A DNA stretch of 64,000 nt, from assembly GCF_018403765.1 (NCBI RefSeq), contig NZ_BOVQ01000002.1, forward strand, positions 1-64,000. The letters run 5' to 3'. This DNA is from Lactococcus nasutitermitis. GTDB lineage: Bacteria > Bacillota > Bacilli > Lactobacillales > Streptococcaceae. Below the pieces are notes generated by a model. It saw nothing but the letters and a program-made list of their open reading frames with translations. It did no database searches and was not told where the DNA came from. Below are positions 45,161 to 55,137 of the stretch, in pieces. The first letter of the stretch is position 1, and each line of letters starts with the position of its first letter. A program made the position numbers and the translations under genes.

Positions 45161-47983
45161 TTATTCGTGTAGTTTCGTTTTCAGATATTTTCCTGTGTAG
45201 CTTTCGGGAACTTGTGCGACTTCTTCTGGTGTACCTGTGGCAAGAATTGTTCCTCCGCCTGCTCCGCCTTCAGGTCCAAGGTCAATGATATAGTCTGCTG
45301 TTTTGATAACGTCCAGATTGTGCTCGATGACAACGATGGTATTTCCTTGGTCAACTAAGCGGTTGAGGACGGTTAAAAGTGTGGCTATGTCTTCGCTATG
45401 TAGTCCTGTTGTAGGTTCATCTAAGATATAGAATGATTTTCCTGCGCTACGTTTTTGGAGTTCTGAGGCAAGTTTCATACGTTGCGCTTCGCCTCCTGAT
45501 AATGTTGTTGCTGGTTGACCTAAAGTAACATAGCCTAAGCCAACATCAACGATTGTTTGGAGTTTACGCTCAATTTTTGGAATGTGTCTAAAGAACTCGA
45601 GAGCATCAGATACTCGCATATCGAGAACTTCTGAGATATTTTTTTCTTTATAATGAACTTCTAATGTTTCAGAATTGTAGCGTTTGCCATGACAGACTTC
45701 GCATGGTACATAAACATCGGGCAAGAAGTGCATTTCAATCTTGATGATTCCGTCTCCTGAGCAAGCTTCACAGCGTCCACCTTTGACATTAAATGAGAAA
45801 CGTCCTTTTTTGTATCCTCGAATTTTGGCTTCGTTGGTATTGGCAAAAAGGTCACGAATATCGTCGAAAACGCTGGTATAAGTTGCTGGATTTGAACGCG
45901 GTGTACGTCCAATAGGACTTTGGTCAATGTCAATCAAACGTTCAATTTTTTCGTAACCACTGATGGATTTATGTTTACCTGGTTTTTCTGAGTTATGGTT
46001 GAGTTTTTGAGCGAGTGATTTTTTGAGAATTGCATTGACAAGTGTTGATTTTCCTGAGCCTGAAACACCTGTGACAGCTGTCATGATACCAAGTGGAAAA
46101 TTCACATTGAGATTTTTTAGATTGTTTTCGGCAGCACCTGTGATTTTGACTGCTTTGTCTTTGTCAATCTGTCTACGCTGTGCTGGTACTGGAATACTAC
46201 GTTTTCCTGCAAGATATTGTCCTGTGAGGGAATTTTTATTGCGCATCACTTGTTTGGGAGTACCACTAGCGATGATTTCACCACCGAGGTCACCTGCTCC
46301 TGGTCCTACGTCAATAAGCCAATCGGCTGCCATCATTGTATCTTCGTCATGTTCTACAACAATGAGCGTATTTCCTAAGTCACGCATTTTTTTCAGTGAT
46401 TCAATCAGACGGTCATTGTCACGCTGGTGGAGCCCGATAGAAGGTTCATCTAAGATATAAAGAACGCCGGAAAGATTTGACCCGATTTGAGTGGCAAGGC
46501 GGATACGCTGGCTTTCTCCTCCTGAAAGAGTACCTGCTGCACGCGAAAGCGTGAGATAGTCCAAGCCAACATTTTTTAGAAAACTTAGTCGGTCGGAGAT
46601 TTCTTTGACAATAGGCTGAGCAATCACTTTATTCTGTTCTGAGAGTTCTAATTTTTTAAAGAAATCAATCTCATCACCAATGGCATAGTTTGATAACTCG
46701 CCAATGTGCCTGTCTCCAACGCGAACAGATAATGCTTGGTCATTGAGGCGCAAGCCGTGGCAAGTCGTACATGGAAGCTCGGTCATATAGCCACGCGCGA
46801 GTTCGCGAGAAGACTCGGTCATACCTGAGCGATAGCGGCGCCAAAGATTGGGAATCACACCGACAAAGAGCATATCTTTGTCTTGATATCCAAAATCTCC
46901 TTGATGACGGAAATGGAAAGTGCGTTTTTTCGTGCCATTCAAGATAACATTTTGTGCTTCTTCAGATAATTTTTCCCAAGGAACGTCCATTGGAATACCA
47001 AATTGCGTGCAGGCTTGTTCCAAAAGTGCTGGATAATAGGTGGATTGCTTGCCGTACCAATAAACGATGGCACCTTCTGCTAAGGTTTTTGATTTATCTG
47101 GAATGAGTAAATCGACATCGGCTTCTAGTTTTATACCGAGTCCTTCGCAATCTGGACATTGTCCAAAGGGAGCGTTGAAGCTGAAAAGACGTGGTTCAAG
47201 CTCTGGAACTGTAAAACCACAGACAGGGCAGGCGTAAAATTCGCTGAAAAGGAGTTCTTCTCCGTTCATTTTATCAACAATGACGTAACCTTCGGATTGG
47301 TGCAAAGCAGCTTCAATCGAATCAAACAGACGGGAACGAATGCCTTCTTTGACGACAATACGGTCAATGACGACTTCAATAGTATGCTTTTTATTTTTAT
47401 CGAGTTCTGGTACTTCGGAAATGTCATAAACCTCGCCGTCCACGCGGGTGCGAACATAGCCATCTTTTTGGATACGCTCAAAAACTTTAACATGTGTTCC
47501 TTTTTTCGCACGAATAATTGGTGCTAGAATTTGTAGGCGCTGTTTTTCAGGAAGTTCGAGGACTTGATTGACGATTTCTTCAGGAGATTGGGCGGAAATT
47601 TTACCGTGCCCATTGATACAGTAAGGCGTGCCGACACGTGCGTATAGAAGACGCAAATAGTCGTTGATTTCGGTGACTGTACCTACGGTCGAACGTGGAT
47701 TTTTGCTGGTTGTTTTTTGGTCAATGGAAATCGCTGGAGATAGGCCATCAATGCTGTCAACGTCTGGTTTGTCCATATTCCCGAGGAATTGACGCGCATA
47801 GGCGGAAAGACTTTCGACATAGCGACGTTGTCCTTCGGCGTAAAGGGTTTCAAAGGCAAGTGAGGATTTTCCTGAACCTGAAACACCTGTCACGACAACG
47901 AGTTTATCACGCGGAATCGTGACATCAATATTTTTTAAGTTGTGCTCTCTGGCACCGTGAATGATTATTTTATCTTGTGGCAT
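45161..47983 (-). CDS. uvrA: Excinuclease ABC subunit A
   Basis: A 940-residue DNA damage-recognition ATPase of nucleotide excision repair. It has two ABC ATPase modules: Walker [21 protein letters not shown] (about 33) and [15 protein letters not shown] (about 640), and signature motifs [15 protein letters not shown] (about 488) and [16 protein letters not shown] (about 830). Cysteine zinc modules are CPVCGF and CPDCEG in the first half and CEACSGDG and CEVCHGKRY in the second. Full length. No uvrB is adjacent. Confidence 0.98.
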   Translation of the reverse strand: MPQDKIIIHGAREHNLKNIDVTIPRDKLVVVTGVSGSGKSSLAFETLYAEGQRRYVESLSAYARQFLGNMDKPDVDSIDGLSPAISIDQKTTSKNPRSTVGTVTEINDYLRLLYARVGTPYCINGHGKISAQSPEEIVNQVLELPEKQRLQILAPIIRAKKGTHVKVFERIQKDGYVRTRVDGEVYDISEVPELDKNKKHTIEVVIDRIVVKEGIRSRLFDSIEAALHQSEGYVIVDKMNGEELLFSEFYACPVCGFTVPELEPRLFSFNAPFGQCPDCEGLGIKLEADVDLLIPDKSKTLAEGAIVYWYGKQSTYYPALLEQACTQFGIPMDVPWEKLSEEAQNVILNGTKKRTFHFRHQGDFGYQDKDMLFVGVIPNLWRRYRSGMTESSRELARGYMTELPCTTCHGLRLNDQALSVRVGDRHIGELSNYAIGDEIDFFKKLELSEQNKVIAQPIVKEISDRLSFLKNVGLDYLTLSRAAGTLSGGESQRIRLATQIGSNLSGVLYILDEPSIGLHQRDNDRLIESLKKMRDLGNTLIVVEHDEDTMMAADWLIDVGPGAGDLGGEIIASGTPKQVMRNKNSLTGQYLAGKRSIPVPAQRRQIDKDKAVKITGAAENNLKNLNVNFPLGIMTAVTGVSGSGKSTLVNAILKKSLAQKLNHNSEKPGKHKSISGYEKIERLIDIDQSPIGRTPRSNPATYTSVFDDIRDLFANTNEAKIRGYKKGRFSFNVKGGRCEACSGDGIIKIEMHFLPDVYVPCEVCHGKRYNSETLEVHYKEKNISEVLDMRVSDALEFFRHIPKIERKLQTIVDVGLGYVTLGQPATTLSGGEAQRMKLASELQKRSAGKSFYILDEPTTGLHSEDIATLLTVLNRLVDQGNTIVVIEHNLDVIKTADYIIDLGPEGGAGGGTILATGTPEEVAQVPESYTGKYLKTKLHE

Positions 47984-48032
47984 TTTAATTCTTTCTCAAT
48001 AAATAATTAACTTTATTATAACATTTTTAAAT

Positions 48033-48059
48033 AAGAAAAACGGTACTTCCCGTTTTCTT
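48033..48059. terminator. Terminator between uvrA and the ycxB-like gene
   Basis: AAGAAAAACGG and CCGTTTTCTT pair with a 5-6-nt loop, just below the stop of the ycxB-like gene. Confidence 0.7.
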
Positions 48060-48061
48060 AG

Positions 48062-48568
48062 TCATTTATAACGTTTGATTTTTTCTTGTAGGAGCTGTCT
48101 GAGTTCATCTGGTGTTCCTTGTGTAAAATCTGATTTGGTGAGTAAAAAAGCAGCGGAATTGCTAATATAGAGATAAAAACTATCTGCCGTTTCACGGACT
48201 GAGGTGAAACTTTCATATTTCATTTCTGATGTGCCGTTTTGCAAATCTCCTGTACTTTCAATAGTGACCTGTTCATCTGTGAACTGTAAATTTTGCTGAC
48301 TCGTTGCGACTGCAGGATTATTTTTCTCAAACTTTTTAACGGTTTGACTGACCAGTCAGCGATAGAACGGAATAATAATAATTGCTAAAAGTAAGGTCAC
48401 GACAAATTGGACAAGCCCGCCACTATTTCCCGTGAATGAAAGAGGGGCAATTACGAGTAAAGCAAGAGTTAGAGAGAGTATTCTCACTTTTGTTCTTCGG
48501 TGAAAAATATTAAACCAGCAATAGCGACGGTAAATTGCAGCTGTGTAGTGTGTTTGTATTTCAATCAT
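48062..48568 (-). pseudogene. YcxB-like membrane protein gene interrupted by an in-frame TGA
   Basis: One continuous frame runs from the ATG at 48568 (AAGGAGAG upstream) to the stop at 48062, broken only by TGA at 48358-48356. The first part (70 residues) has the N-terminus and two helices of a YcxB-like protein (basic RRYCWFNIFHRR, then SLTLALLVIAPLSF and LVQFVVTLLLAIIIIPFY). The second part (97 residues) is the C-terminal cytoplasmic domain, with FTDEQVTIESTGD, YESFTSVRETADSFYLYISNSAAFLL and the end DELRQLLQEKIKRYK. Combined length (about 167 residues) fits the YcxB family. The stop reads TGA-CTG. Either a recent nonsense mutation or readthrough; the intact flanking frame argues that any damage is young. 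Confidence 0.75.
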
Positions 48569-48652
48569 TTTCTCTCCTTATTTTTATTCTATCATATTTT
48601 AAATATTTTCTAACTTTCATAGATATTTTCGGCAATTATTTTAGAAAATTGT

Positions 48653-48658
48653 TATAAT
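48653..48658 (+). promoter_or_regulatory. Extended -10 box of the GIY-YIG gene
   Basis: TGTTATAAT (TGn-TATAAT) lies 12 nt before the ATG, leaving a very short leader that still carries a GAGAG ribosome site. Confidence 0.5.
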
Positions 48659-48670
48659 GAGAGAGAATTA

Positions 48671-48994
48671 ATGACAAATGATTATGAGAAAAAAATGAAT
48701 AAAACTTACTATATTTATGTTCTTCAATGCGCGGATAATACACTTTATTGTGGTTATACGAATGATGTTGAAAAACGCTTTACAGCGCATAATACGGGAA
48801 AAGGCGCTAAATATACAAAAGCACGTTTGCCAGTTAAATTATTGACTTCTGTCACTTTTGAAAATAAATCTGATGCTTTGAAATGTGAATGGTGGTTCAA
48901 GAATAAATTGAAGCGCAAAGAGAAATTATTGTTGATTTCAAAGCATAAAATTAGAGAAGAATTTGAAAAATATGAAAAAACGCGTCAAAAATGA
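48671..48994 (+). CDS. GIY-YIG nuclease-superfamily protein (YazA/UPF0213 type)
   Basis: A 107-residue single-domain protein of the UPF0213 group. The GIY-YIG motif reads [18 protein letters not shown] (about 12-29), followed by [25 protein letters not shown] and [18 protein letters not shown]. Biological role is unknown; other members have the fold of UvrC/Slx1 nucleases. A second ATG at 48695 begins MNKTYYIYV and is also plausible. Confidence 0.88.
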   Translation: MTNDYEKKMNKTYYIYVLQCADNTLYCGYTNDVEKRFTAHNTGKGAKYTKARLPVKLLTSVTFENKSDALKCEWWFKNKLKRKEKLLLISKHKIREEFEKYEKTRQK

Positions 48995-49008
48995 CACGTT
49001 TTTCTTCT
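48972..49008 (+). terminator. Terminator at the end of the GIY-YIG gene
   Basis: AAAAACGCGTCA and TGACACGTTTTT pair with one mismatch and are followed by a T-rich tract; the stem overlaps the end of the coding region. Confidence 0.65.
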
Positions 49009-49017
49009 TTACAGTTT

Positions 49018-49033
49018 TTGACAGTTCTGTCAA
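49018..49033. repeat. Dispersed palindrome copy 7 (TTGACA-GTTC-TGTCAA)
   Basis: Exact match between the convergent GIY-YIG and YbjQ genes. Confidence 0.8.
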
Positions 49034-49053
49034 AAAATTTATGAGCAAAAATT

Positions 49054-49389
49054 TTACTGTAAATTATTTTTTTCGATTTTTGCAGCTGTACCATAAGCTG
49101 CCACAGAATCAACATTTGCAAAAGTGGAGCTGTCAAAACGCATAGCAAGAATCGCATTTGCCCCTTTTGCTCGTGCTTCTTCTTTTAGACGTTCAATCGC
49201 TTTTTCGCGTGTTTCATGTTGTAATTTTGTGTAGCCAGTGATTTCACCACCAACGATTGTTTTGAACTGTTGACCGGCACTTGAAAATGCGTTACGAGAA
49301 CGTGTTGTTAAGCCAAAGACTTCGCCGTAAACTTCGCTTATTGTGTAACCTGCGACTTCATTTGTTGTCACTACAAGAATATCATCCAT
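49054..49389 (-). CDS. YbjQ/UPF0145 family protein
   Basis: A 111-residue member of the YbjQ family (heavy-metal-binding-domain-like fold). Typical segments are ILVVTTNEVAGYTISEVYGEVFGLTTRSRN (about 4-33), GGEITGYTKLQHETREKAIERL and KGANAILAMRFDSS. Its function is not established. AGGAGG precedes the ATG. Confidence 0.9.
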   Translation of the reverse strand: MDDILVVTTNEVAGYTISEVYGEVFGLTTRSRNAFSSAGQQFKTIVGGEITGYTKLQHETREKAIERLKEEARAKGANAILAMRFDSSTFANVDSVAAYGTAAKIEKNNLQ

Positions 49390-49463
49390 GATAATCCTCC
49401 TATTTTTTTTAGAAACAAATAATAATTCGATTAAAAAATATCATTTGGTTCTTATTTTATTAA

Positions 49464-49493
49464 ACTCACTGGTAATTATTATCAGTAGAGTTT
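49464..49493 (-). terminator. Probable terminator after the ROK kinase gene
   Basis: AAACTCACTG and CAGTAGAGTTT pair with a small bulge and an AT-rich loop. Confidence 0.5.
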
Positions 49494-50423
49494 TTAATTT
49501 TCTAACCGTTTTTTAATAGTGTAGGCTGCGCCAAGTAGTCCTGCGTCATTTCCCAACTGAGCTTTGCGAATTTCTCCGAGAAGTCCAAGTTCATTCATTC
49601 TGTTCAGGGCTTCGTGACGACTGATTAACTTTTTCCAAGTCTTTTGCAACTTTTTCATGAAAAATGGATTTTCTGAAATTCCACCGCCGATAAGTACTGC
49701 TTCGGGGTCAAAAATGGCAAAAAGATTAAGAATATTAGTTGCTAAATCTTTGACAAAACTGTCAAAAACGCTTGTCGCTACTTCGTCAGAAGATTTCACC
49801 AAATCAATCAGGGTTTTTGTGTTTGTAAATTTTTCATGTTCACCTATCGTTGACAAGACTTGATTATAACGTTCAAGCAAGCCCAAAACTGTGGCAGAAT
49901 GGAAAGTTTCAGATGAACGTTCAATATTTCCAGCAGCTTCAAAGCCATGATAAAGTGGCCAACCCAGCTCCCCTGCAACACCGTGACTGCCTTGATAGAC
50001 TTGTCCATTAAGTACAAGTCCGCCGCCAAGTCCCGTTCCAACAACGATTGTGATATAGTTTTGCAAACCTTGCGCGCCACCAGTCCAACGTTCAGCGATT
50101 GCGGCAGCATTTGCATCATTTTCAACGGCAACAGGTAATGCCGTTTTAAGTGAAAGTTGCTCGCGCAATGGCATTCCGTACATATTTGTGAGTGCGCCAA
50201 AAGTCGTCATGACACCGTCTTTTGAAACAACACCGGGAGCGGAAACACCGATACCAATAATCTCATATTTTTTCTTGTAAGTAGCTACCGTATCCGTCAA
50301 AGTTTGCAGAAGTCTTGCTTTTTCTGTTGGTGTTGCTATTTTTGATTTTTCAAAAATTTTTCCTTCATCATCTACAACACCAAATTTAATGTTTGTGCCA
50401 CCAATATCAAATGAAATATACAT
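49494..50423 (-). CDS. ROK-family sugar kinase
   Basis: A 309-residue ASKHA-fold kinase of the ROK family, probably phosphorylating glucose or a related sugar such as N-acetylmannosamine. The phosphate-binding motif MYISFDIGGTNIKFGVVD is at 1-18, the catalytic Asp region is VENDANAAAIAERW (about 101), and VVGTGLGGGLVLNGQVYQGSHGVAGELG (about 127) follows. The ROK cysteine zinc cluster is not obvious. Start at 50423 with AAGGA upstream; an earlier in-frame start at 50450 would overlap the previous gene. Paired with the Gfo/Idh/MocA gene 16 bp upstream. Confidence 0.88.
   Translation of the reverse strand: MYISFDIGGTNIKFGVVDDEGKIFEKSKIATPTEKARLLQTLTDTVATYKKKYEIIGIGVSAPGVVSKDGVMTTFGALTNMYGMPLREQLSLKTALPVAVENDANAAAIAERWTGGAQGLQNYITIVVGTGLGGGLVLNGQVYQGSHGVAGELGWPLYHGFEAAGNIERSSETFHSATVLGLLERYNQVLSTIGEHEKFTNTKTLIDLVKSSDEVATSVFDSFVKDLATNILNLFAIFDPEAVLIGGGISENPFFMKKLQKTWKKLISRHEALNRMNELGLLGEIRKAQLGNDAGLLGAAYTIKKRLEN
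49750..49765. repeat. Dispersed palindrome copy 8 (TTGACA-AAAC-TGTCAA)
   Basis: Exact match inside the ROK kinase coding region, where the minus strand encodes VFDSFVKDL. Confidence 0.8.
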
Positions 50424-50439
50424 TTTTCTTTTCCTTCTC

Positions 50440-51360
50440 TCATTTATCATTCAAAAGTGAAGCAATAATCTCATGAGTTTTTAATATATTTTTTTGTTTT
50501 AAATCTTTTAAAAGCTGTTCGCGTTGAGCAGGTACAAAATTTTCTACAGCTAACATCATAGCTTGAACCAAATTTTCAAAGCCTCGATTGTAGCTTGCAG
50601 ATGACCAGCCATTCACGCCAAACTGTTTTTTGTCAATTCCTGTGAAAGCTGTAAGTTCTGTTAATTCTGATAAACGCTGAGTTTGTGTAGGTGATTCAAC
50701 AGTAAATTCTTCTGTAAATGCGCCAGCTTCCAAATTCATTGTTGCAATTCCTGTGCTTGTTTTTGTTTCAAGAATAACCGTCGCTTGTGTCAGCAAACCA
50801 TTTTCATCTTTTTTAAGAAAAGAATGAGAAGATAAAATCTCATCATCAAGCAGATAAATCAATGTATCCAGTGGATGAGCAAAAATATCGTAAAGAAGAA
50901 ATTGAGCATCACCTGCATGATTTGCCAAATTTTTACTTACTTTAATAAAATTCTTATGAGAAATTTCTTTGAGTTTTTGAGTTTGTGGAGCAAAGCGACG
51001 ATTGAAAGCAATCACGAACAAGACTTGATTTTCTTCAGAAATTCGATACAGTTCTTCTACTTCTGCAAAATTTTCTGAAATAGGCTTATCCATCAAAACA
51101 TGAACACCTGCTAATAAATAGCGCTTCGCCAGTTCAAAATGCTGACTTGTTGCTGCATGAATAACGACTAAATCCACTGTTTCAAGAGCTGCTAAATCTG
51201 TTGTTGCATATTCAAACTTGTATTTTTTGCGGATTTTTTCTGCTTTTTCCCATTCACGTGAATAGAGAATAAAACGTTGTTCGCCCTGCAAAGCCGCATA
51301 AACTGGTAAATATGCTTTACTTGCAATGTTTGATGTTGCCCCAATAACTCCGATTATCAT
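50440..51360 (-). CDS. Gfo/Idh/MocA family oxidoreductase
   Basis: A 306-residue NAD(P)-dependent oxidoreductase. The Rossmann motif is IIGVIGATSNIASKAYLPVY (2-21), the catalytic Lys segment is HVLMDKPISENFAEVEELY (about 90), and VIAFNRRF follows. It is shorter than the paralogue at 43970. AAGGAG precedes the ATG. It probably forms an operon with the ROK kinase gene, so both may act on the same sugar. Confidence 0.88.
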   Translation of the reverse strand: MIIGVIGATSNIASKAYLPVYAALQGEQRFILYSREWEKAEKIRKKYKFEYATTDLAALETVDLVVIHAATSQHFELAKRYLLAGVHVLMDKPISENFAEVEELYRISEENQVLFVIAFNRRFAPQTQKLKEISHKNFIKVSKNLANHAGDAQFLLYDIFAHPLDTLIYLLDDEILSSHSFLKKDENGLLTQATVILETKTSTGIATMNLEAGAFTEEFTVESPTQTQRLSELTELTAFTGIDKKQFGVNGWSSASYNRGFENLVQAMMLAVENFVPAQREQLLKDLKQKNILKTHEIIASLLNDK

Positions 51361-51432
51361 TTATTTCTCCTTGAATTTTTAGAAACACATTTATTTTTTA
51401 CTTTTCATTATATCTTTGATAAAATTTTTTAT

Positions 51433-51816
51433 TTATTTCTCATCTACTGCGGCAATAACTTCAACTTCTACAAGAGCAGATTTTGGTAATCCTGCGACTC
51501 CAACAGCAGAACGTGCTGGAAATTCTGTGTTGAATGCTTCTGCATAAACCACATTAAACTGAGCAAATTCAGCAATATTACTCAAAAAACAAGTTGCTTT
51601 TACGACATGGTCAATATCTGTGCCAGCTGCTTCAAGCAAAGCTTTGATATTTTTCATTACCTGTTCAGTCTGTTCTTCAATCGTTGTCCCTACAAGCTCA
51701 CCTGTGGCTGGGTCAAGAGCGATTTGCCCTGATGCAAAAAGTAAGCCATTGACGATTTTCCCTTGGACATAAGGACCGATAGCTGCTGGAGCTTTGGGAG
51801 TTGCAATTTTTTTCAT
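51433..51816 (-). CDS. ridA: RidA family reactive-intermediate deaminase
   Basis: A 127-residue trimeric deaminase that hydrolyses reactive enamines/imines formed by PLP enzymes. Signature residues: PAAIGPYVQG (about 10-19), the GQIAL strand, and the active-site Arg and Glu in PARSAVGVAGLPKSALVEVEVIA (about 101-123). AGAGG precedes the ATG. Confidence 0.95.
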   Translation of the reverse strand: MKKIATPKAPAAIGPYVQGKIVNGLLFASGQIALDPATGELVGTTIEEQTEQVMKNIKALLEAAGTDIDHVVKATCFLSNIAEFAQFNVVYAEAFNTEFPARSAVGVAGLPKSALVEVEVIAAVDEK

Positions 51817-51854
51817 TATTTATACCTCTTTTGTTATTTTTATTTAAGAAACTT

Positions 51855-52478
51855 CTAATCTCCAGAATAAATCACGATGACATTTCCTTTTGTGAAACTA
51901 ACGGTCATATTTTCATCAATGAATTCGTTACTGGCATAAATTTCTTTGAAATTATCTTCAGCTTTGAGTGGATATTTTGCATTTTCAATCGCCAAAGTAT
52001 CCTCTGTTCCCACTTGCATGAAACCAATGTATTTTTTATCGGCAATCCGCGGTAAAATATGTTTCCCAGCTCGCAAATATCTCATAATATTCTTATTATC
52101 TACTAATGAAATGCGCTCAGAATACTCGGAATATTTTTCTGTAAGCGGTAGGTAAATATTGGTCAACATATGGTCTAAACGTCCGCCAAGTGCACCCGCA
52201 ATGGTAATTTCCGCACCAGGATAATGTTGAATTGCATAATCAAGTGCGACTTCCAAGTCAGTATCATCTTTTTCTGCTGGTAATTTTATAAGTTCTTTGG
52301 CAATCCGTTTGACCTTGTCGAACTCAATTGAAGAAATAGAATCAAAATCTCCAACTGCAACATCAACTGGCAAGCGGTTTTCCAGCAAAATCACGTTTCC
52401 CCTATCTACACCTATCGTTTTATCAAAAGTCATTCCTGCCAAAAATGCTGGCATTCCTGCTACAATCAATACTCTCAT
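51855..52478 (-). CDS. thiN: Thiamine pyrophosphokinase
   Basis: A 207-residue enzyme that makes thiamine diphosphate from thiamine and ATP. The conserved core is IGVDRGNVILLENRLPVDVAVGDFDSI (about 23-49), KDDTDLEVALDYAI (about 70) and GALGGRLDHMLTNIYL (about 92). Its ATG overlaps the mazG-like stop by 4 bp (ATGA). Confidence 0.94.
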   Translation of the reverse strand: MRVLIVAGMPAFLAGMTFDKTIGVDRGNVILLENRLPVDVAVGDFDSISSIEFDKVKRIAKELIKLPAEKDDTDLEVALDYAIQHYPGAEITIAGALGGRLDHMLTNIYLPLTEKYSEYSERISLVDNKNIMRYLRAGKHILPRIADKKYIGFMQVGTEDTLAIENAKYPLKAEDNFKEIYASNEFIDENMTVSFTKGNVIVIYSGD

Positions 52479-52822
52479 CTTTCATCCCCATTTCCCGAAA
52501 TCTTTCCCCGCGTTAAACGACTTTCCAATTTTTCAATATTTTCTTGTGCCAAATCATCAAGATTTAATCCCAAATAACGCGCAGTTGTCGCAAGATACCA
52601 AAGCACATCTCCCAATTCTTTACCAAGTGCTTTCTTATTTTCTTGCGTTATCTGTCCTTTTTGGTCACGAATAATCTTTTTAACCTTATCTGCTACTTCA
52701 CCAGCCTCACCTGGAAGTCCCAAAATCTTGTCCAAAAAGGCGAGGTCAACTGTGTTAATTGCGCGAATATCTCCATTGAGGTCAAATTTAACGATTTTTT
52801 CTTGATAGTCATTCAATTCCAT
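52475..52822 (-). CDS. MazG-like nucleotide pyrophosphohydrolase
   Basis: A 115-residue all-alpha NTP pyrophosphohydrolase that probably cleans noncanonical nucleotides. The metal-binding pattern is GLPGEAGEVADKVKKIIRD (about 35-53) with a second acidic helix in KELGDVLWYLATTARYLGL (about 68-86). It is upstream of and coupled to thiN. The predicted -10 box sits 7 nt before the ATG and there is no Shine-Dalgarno, so a leaderless message is likely. Confidence 0.88.
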   Translation of the reverse strand: MELNDYQEKIVKFDLNGDIRAINTVDLAFLDKILGLPGEAGEVADKVKKIIRDQKGQITQENKKALGKELGDVLWYLATTARYLGLNLDDLAQENIEKLESRLTRGKISGNGDER

Positions 52823-52828
52823 AAATCT

Positions 52829-52834
52829 ATTATA
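52829..52834 (-). promoter_or_regulatory. Extended -10 box of the mazG-thiN operon
   Basis: On the minus strand TGATATAAT (TGn-TATAAT) ends at 52829, exactly 7 nt before the A of the ATG at 52822. Confidence 0.55.
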
Positions 52835-52885
52835 TCAAAACAACGTTTTCATTTCTTCTATCAGTGATATTTTTGTTAAATTTTT

Positions 52886-52901
52886 TTGACAAAACTGTCA
52901 A
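52886..52901. repeat. Dispersed palindrome copy 9 (TTGACA-AAAC-TGTCAA)
   Basis: Exact match 12 bp below the CPBP protease stop codon. Confidence 0.8.
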
Positions 52902-52912
52902 AAACTATTTTT

Positions 52913-53674
52913 TTAATTTTCTAAGCGTTTTTTGAACAAACTGAGCTGTTTCTTGCCCGTCAAAAGATAAGGAACAACAATGATTGCAACGACAACATAA
53001 AGTCCTATAACACTCCCTACTGTTGCGTGTGTTGAATTTACCGAGCTCGTCAATGAAACTGCCGTGAAATCAATCGCTGTGTGTAAAATAATTGGCAAGA
53101 GCAGATTATTACTTTTCATGTAAATAGTCGCCAGTAGCACACCAAGGGCGACAACATAAATCACTTGCAACAATGTATTATTGAGCGACTGATGTGTCAA
53201 ATTTACCAAATGAGTCAAGCCAAATAAAATCGACGAAACTGCAACCGCAAAAGGTAAGGATTTTCCACGTGAGACAAGACTTCCAAAAATGAGGCCTCGG
53301 AAAATAAATTCTTCCGCAGCTCCGACAATGAAAAATGCCAGTAAATTCAATAATATCAAAGGAAACGAAGAATGTTTCACAATGACAGCATTGATTGTAA
53401 TCGCCAAATAAAGCCAAGCAAGCCACAAAATTCCCACAGTTTTTAACCAAGAATAACGTTCAAATAAGATTTTCTGCTTAAAAAATTTAATATTTAAAAA
53501 AATAAATAAAGCTAAAAGCGGAACATCCTGAATAAGCGTGTTTGCCGCTATTCCTGCAAGTCCTGTCAAATGTGGTAAATGCAAAATTCCAGTTATTTTC
53601 AAAAGCCAAAAAAGTCTGCCTAAGCCAATAATATAGCCAATGGTGATTGCAAAAATGATAATCACTTTTTTCAT
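52913..53674 (-). CDS. CPBP-family intramembrane metalloprotease
   Basis: A 253-residue membrane protein with about 7-8 helices and the CPBP (Abi/CAAX protease-like) motifs: GAAEEFIFRGLIFGSL (EExxxR, about 137), FGLTHLVNL (about 168) and LHTAIDF (about 220). Substrate unknown; relatives protect against self-bacteriocins or process peptides. Start at 53674 with GGAGG upstream. It stands alone after the asnS terminator. Confidence 0.9.
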   Translation of the reverse strand: MKKVIIIFAITIGYIIGLGRLFWLLKITGILHLPHLTGLAGIAANTLIQDVPLLALFIFLNIKFFKQKILFERYSWLKTVGILWLAWLYLAITINAVIVKHSSFPLILLNLLAFFIVGAAEEFIFRGLIFGSLVSRGKSLPFAVAVSSILFGLTHLVNLTHQSLNNTLLQVIYVVALGVLLATIYMKSNNLLLPIILHTAIDFTAVSLTSSVNSTHATVGSVIGLYVVVAIIVVPYLLTGKKQLSLFKKRLEN

Positions 53675-53753
53675 AATTTCCTCCAATTTTCTGATAAATC
53701 CATTATATCATGCTATTTTAAGATTTTTGTGCTTTGTCCTAAGCTTGAAACAA

Positions 53754-53786
53754 AAAAATCTTGCCAGAGAAACTGACAAGATTTTT
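53754..53786 (-). terminator. Terminator of the asnS operon
   Basis: AAAAATCTTG...CAG and CTG...CAAGATTTTT pair almost perfectly with a 5-nt loop. Confidence 0.8.
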
Positions 53787-53793
53787 AAAATTT

Positions 53794-55137
53794 TTAAGGT
53801 TTAATACGGTGTAACATTCGTGGGAATGGAATGGCTTCGCGGATATGCTCTGTCCCAGCGACAAAAGTCACCATGCGTTCAAGCCCAAGTCCAAAACCAG
53901 CGTGCGGCACTGAACCATATTTACGCAAGTCAAGATACCAGTCATAATCCTCAACTGCCAGACCTTGTTCTTTAACTTTTTCAAGTAATTTTTCATAATC
54001 TGTCTCACGTTCAGAACCACCGATAATCTCGCCGTAACCTTCTGGTGCTAAGAGGTCTGCACACAGAACACGCTCAGGATTGCCAGGAACTGGTTTCATG
54101 TAGAAAGCCTTGAAACTTGCAGGATAATTGCAGACAAAAGTTGGAACACCGTAGAAGTTTGAAATCCATGTTTCATGCGGGCTTCCAAAGTCATCACCAT
54201 GTTCCAGATGCTCATAATCGGCACCTTCTTCGCCCTCGTGTGCTTGTAAAATGTCAATTACTTCATCGTAAGGTACACGTTTAAATGGTGTATCCACGTA
54301 TTTTTGCAAGGCAGCTGTATCGCGTTCTAGCACATCCAACGCATAGCTTGCATTGTCCAAAACACCTTGAATCATTGCTTTCACATAAGCTTCTTGAATA
54401 TCAAGTGACTCATCATGACTAACAAATGGATATTCTGCATCCATCATCCAAAATTCTGTCAAATGACGGCGCGTTTTTGATTTTTCTGCACGAAAAACGG
54501 GTCCAAAGTCGAAAACACGTCCAAGTGCCATTGCCCCTGCTTCAAGATAAAGCTGACCTGATTGAGACAAGAAAGCAGGATTTCCAAAATAATCTGTTTC
54601 AAATAAATCTGTCGTATTTTCAGCAGCATTTCCTGACAAAATCGGACTATCAAACTTGATGAAGCCATTTTTTGCAAAGAAATCATAGCTTGCGTAGATA
54701 ATTGCATTACGAATTTGCATAATCGCCATTTGACGTTTTGAGCGGAGCCACAGATGACGATGGTCCATTAGAAAGTCTGTTCCGTGGTCTTTCGGTGTAA
54801 TCGGATATTCCACTGACTCGCCAATCACTTCAAGGTCTGTCACGTCCATCTCATAGCCAAATTTTGAACGGCTGTCTTCTTTGATGGTTCCTGTCACATA
54901 AACAGAAGTTTCTTGAGAAAGATGTTTGATTTCCTCAAACTTCGCTGTTCCTGCTTCTTCTCCAAATTTTTCAATCATATTTGGTTTAAAAACGACGGCT
55001 TGGAAAAACGCCGTGCCATCACGGAGTTGTAGGAATTGGAGTTTTCCTTTCCCTGATTTATCGGCAAGCCAAGCGCCAATTTTTACTTCTTTTCCAACGT
55101 AATTTTTTACATCTATGATTGAGATTAAATCTTTCAT
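53794..55137 (-). CDS. asnS: Asparaginyl-tRNA synthetase
   Basis: A 447-residue class IIb synthetase. It has an N-terminal OB-fold anticodon domain (1-110), motif 2 [24 protein letters not shown] (about 214) and motif 3 [15 protein letters not shown] (about 415). The Asn type is indicated by the [12 protein letters not shown] and [12 protein letters not shown] regions and by the dinG-tseB-aspC-asnS gene order. Its ATG overlaps the stop of the small membrane gene by 4 bp. Confidence 0.97.
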   Translation of the reverse strand: MKDLISIIDVKNYVGKEVKIGAWLADKSGKGKLQFLQLRDGTAFFQAVVFKPNMIEKFGEEAGTAKFEEIKHLSQETSVYVTGTIKEDSRSKFGYEMDVTDLEVIGESVEYPITPKDHGTDFLMDHRHLWLRSKRQMAIMQIRNAIIYASYDFFAKNGFIKFDSPILSGNAAENTTDLFETDYFGNPAFLSQSGQLYLEAGAMALGRVFDFGPVFRAEKSKTRRHLTEFWMMDAEYPFVSHDESLDIQEAYVKAMIQGVLDNASYALDVLERDTAALQKYVDTPFKRVPYDEVIDILQAHEGEEGADYEHLEHGDDFGSPHETWISNFYGVPTFVCNYPASFKAFYMKPVPGNPERVLCADLLAPEGYGEIIGGSERETDYEKLLEKVKEQGLAVEDYDWYLDLRKYGSVPHAGFGLGLERMVTFVAGTEHIREAIPFPRMLHRIKP

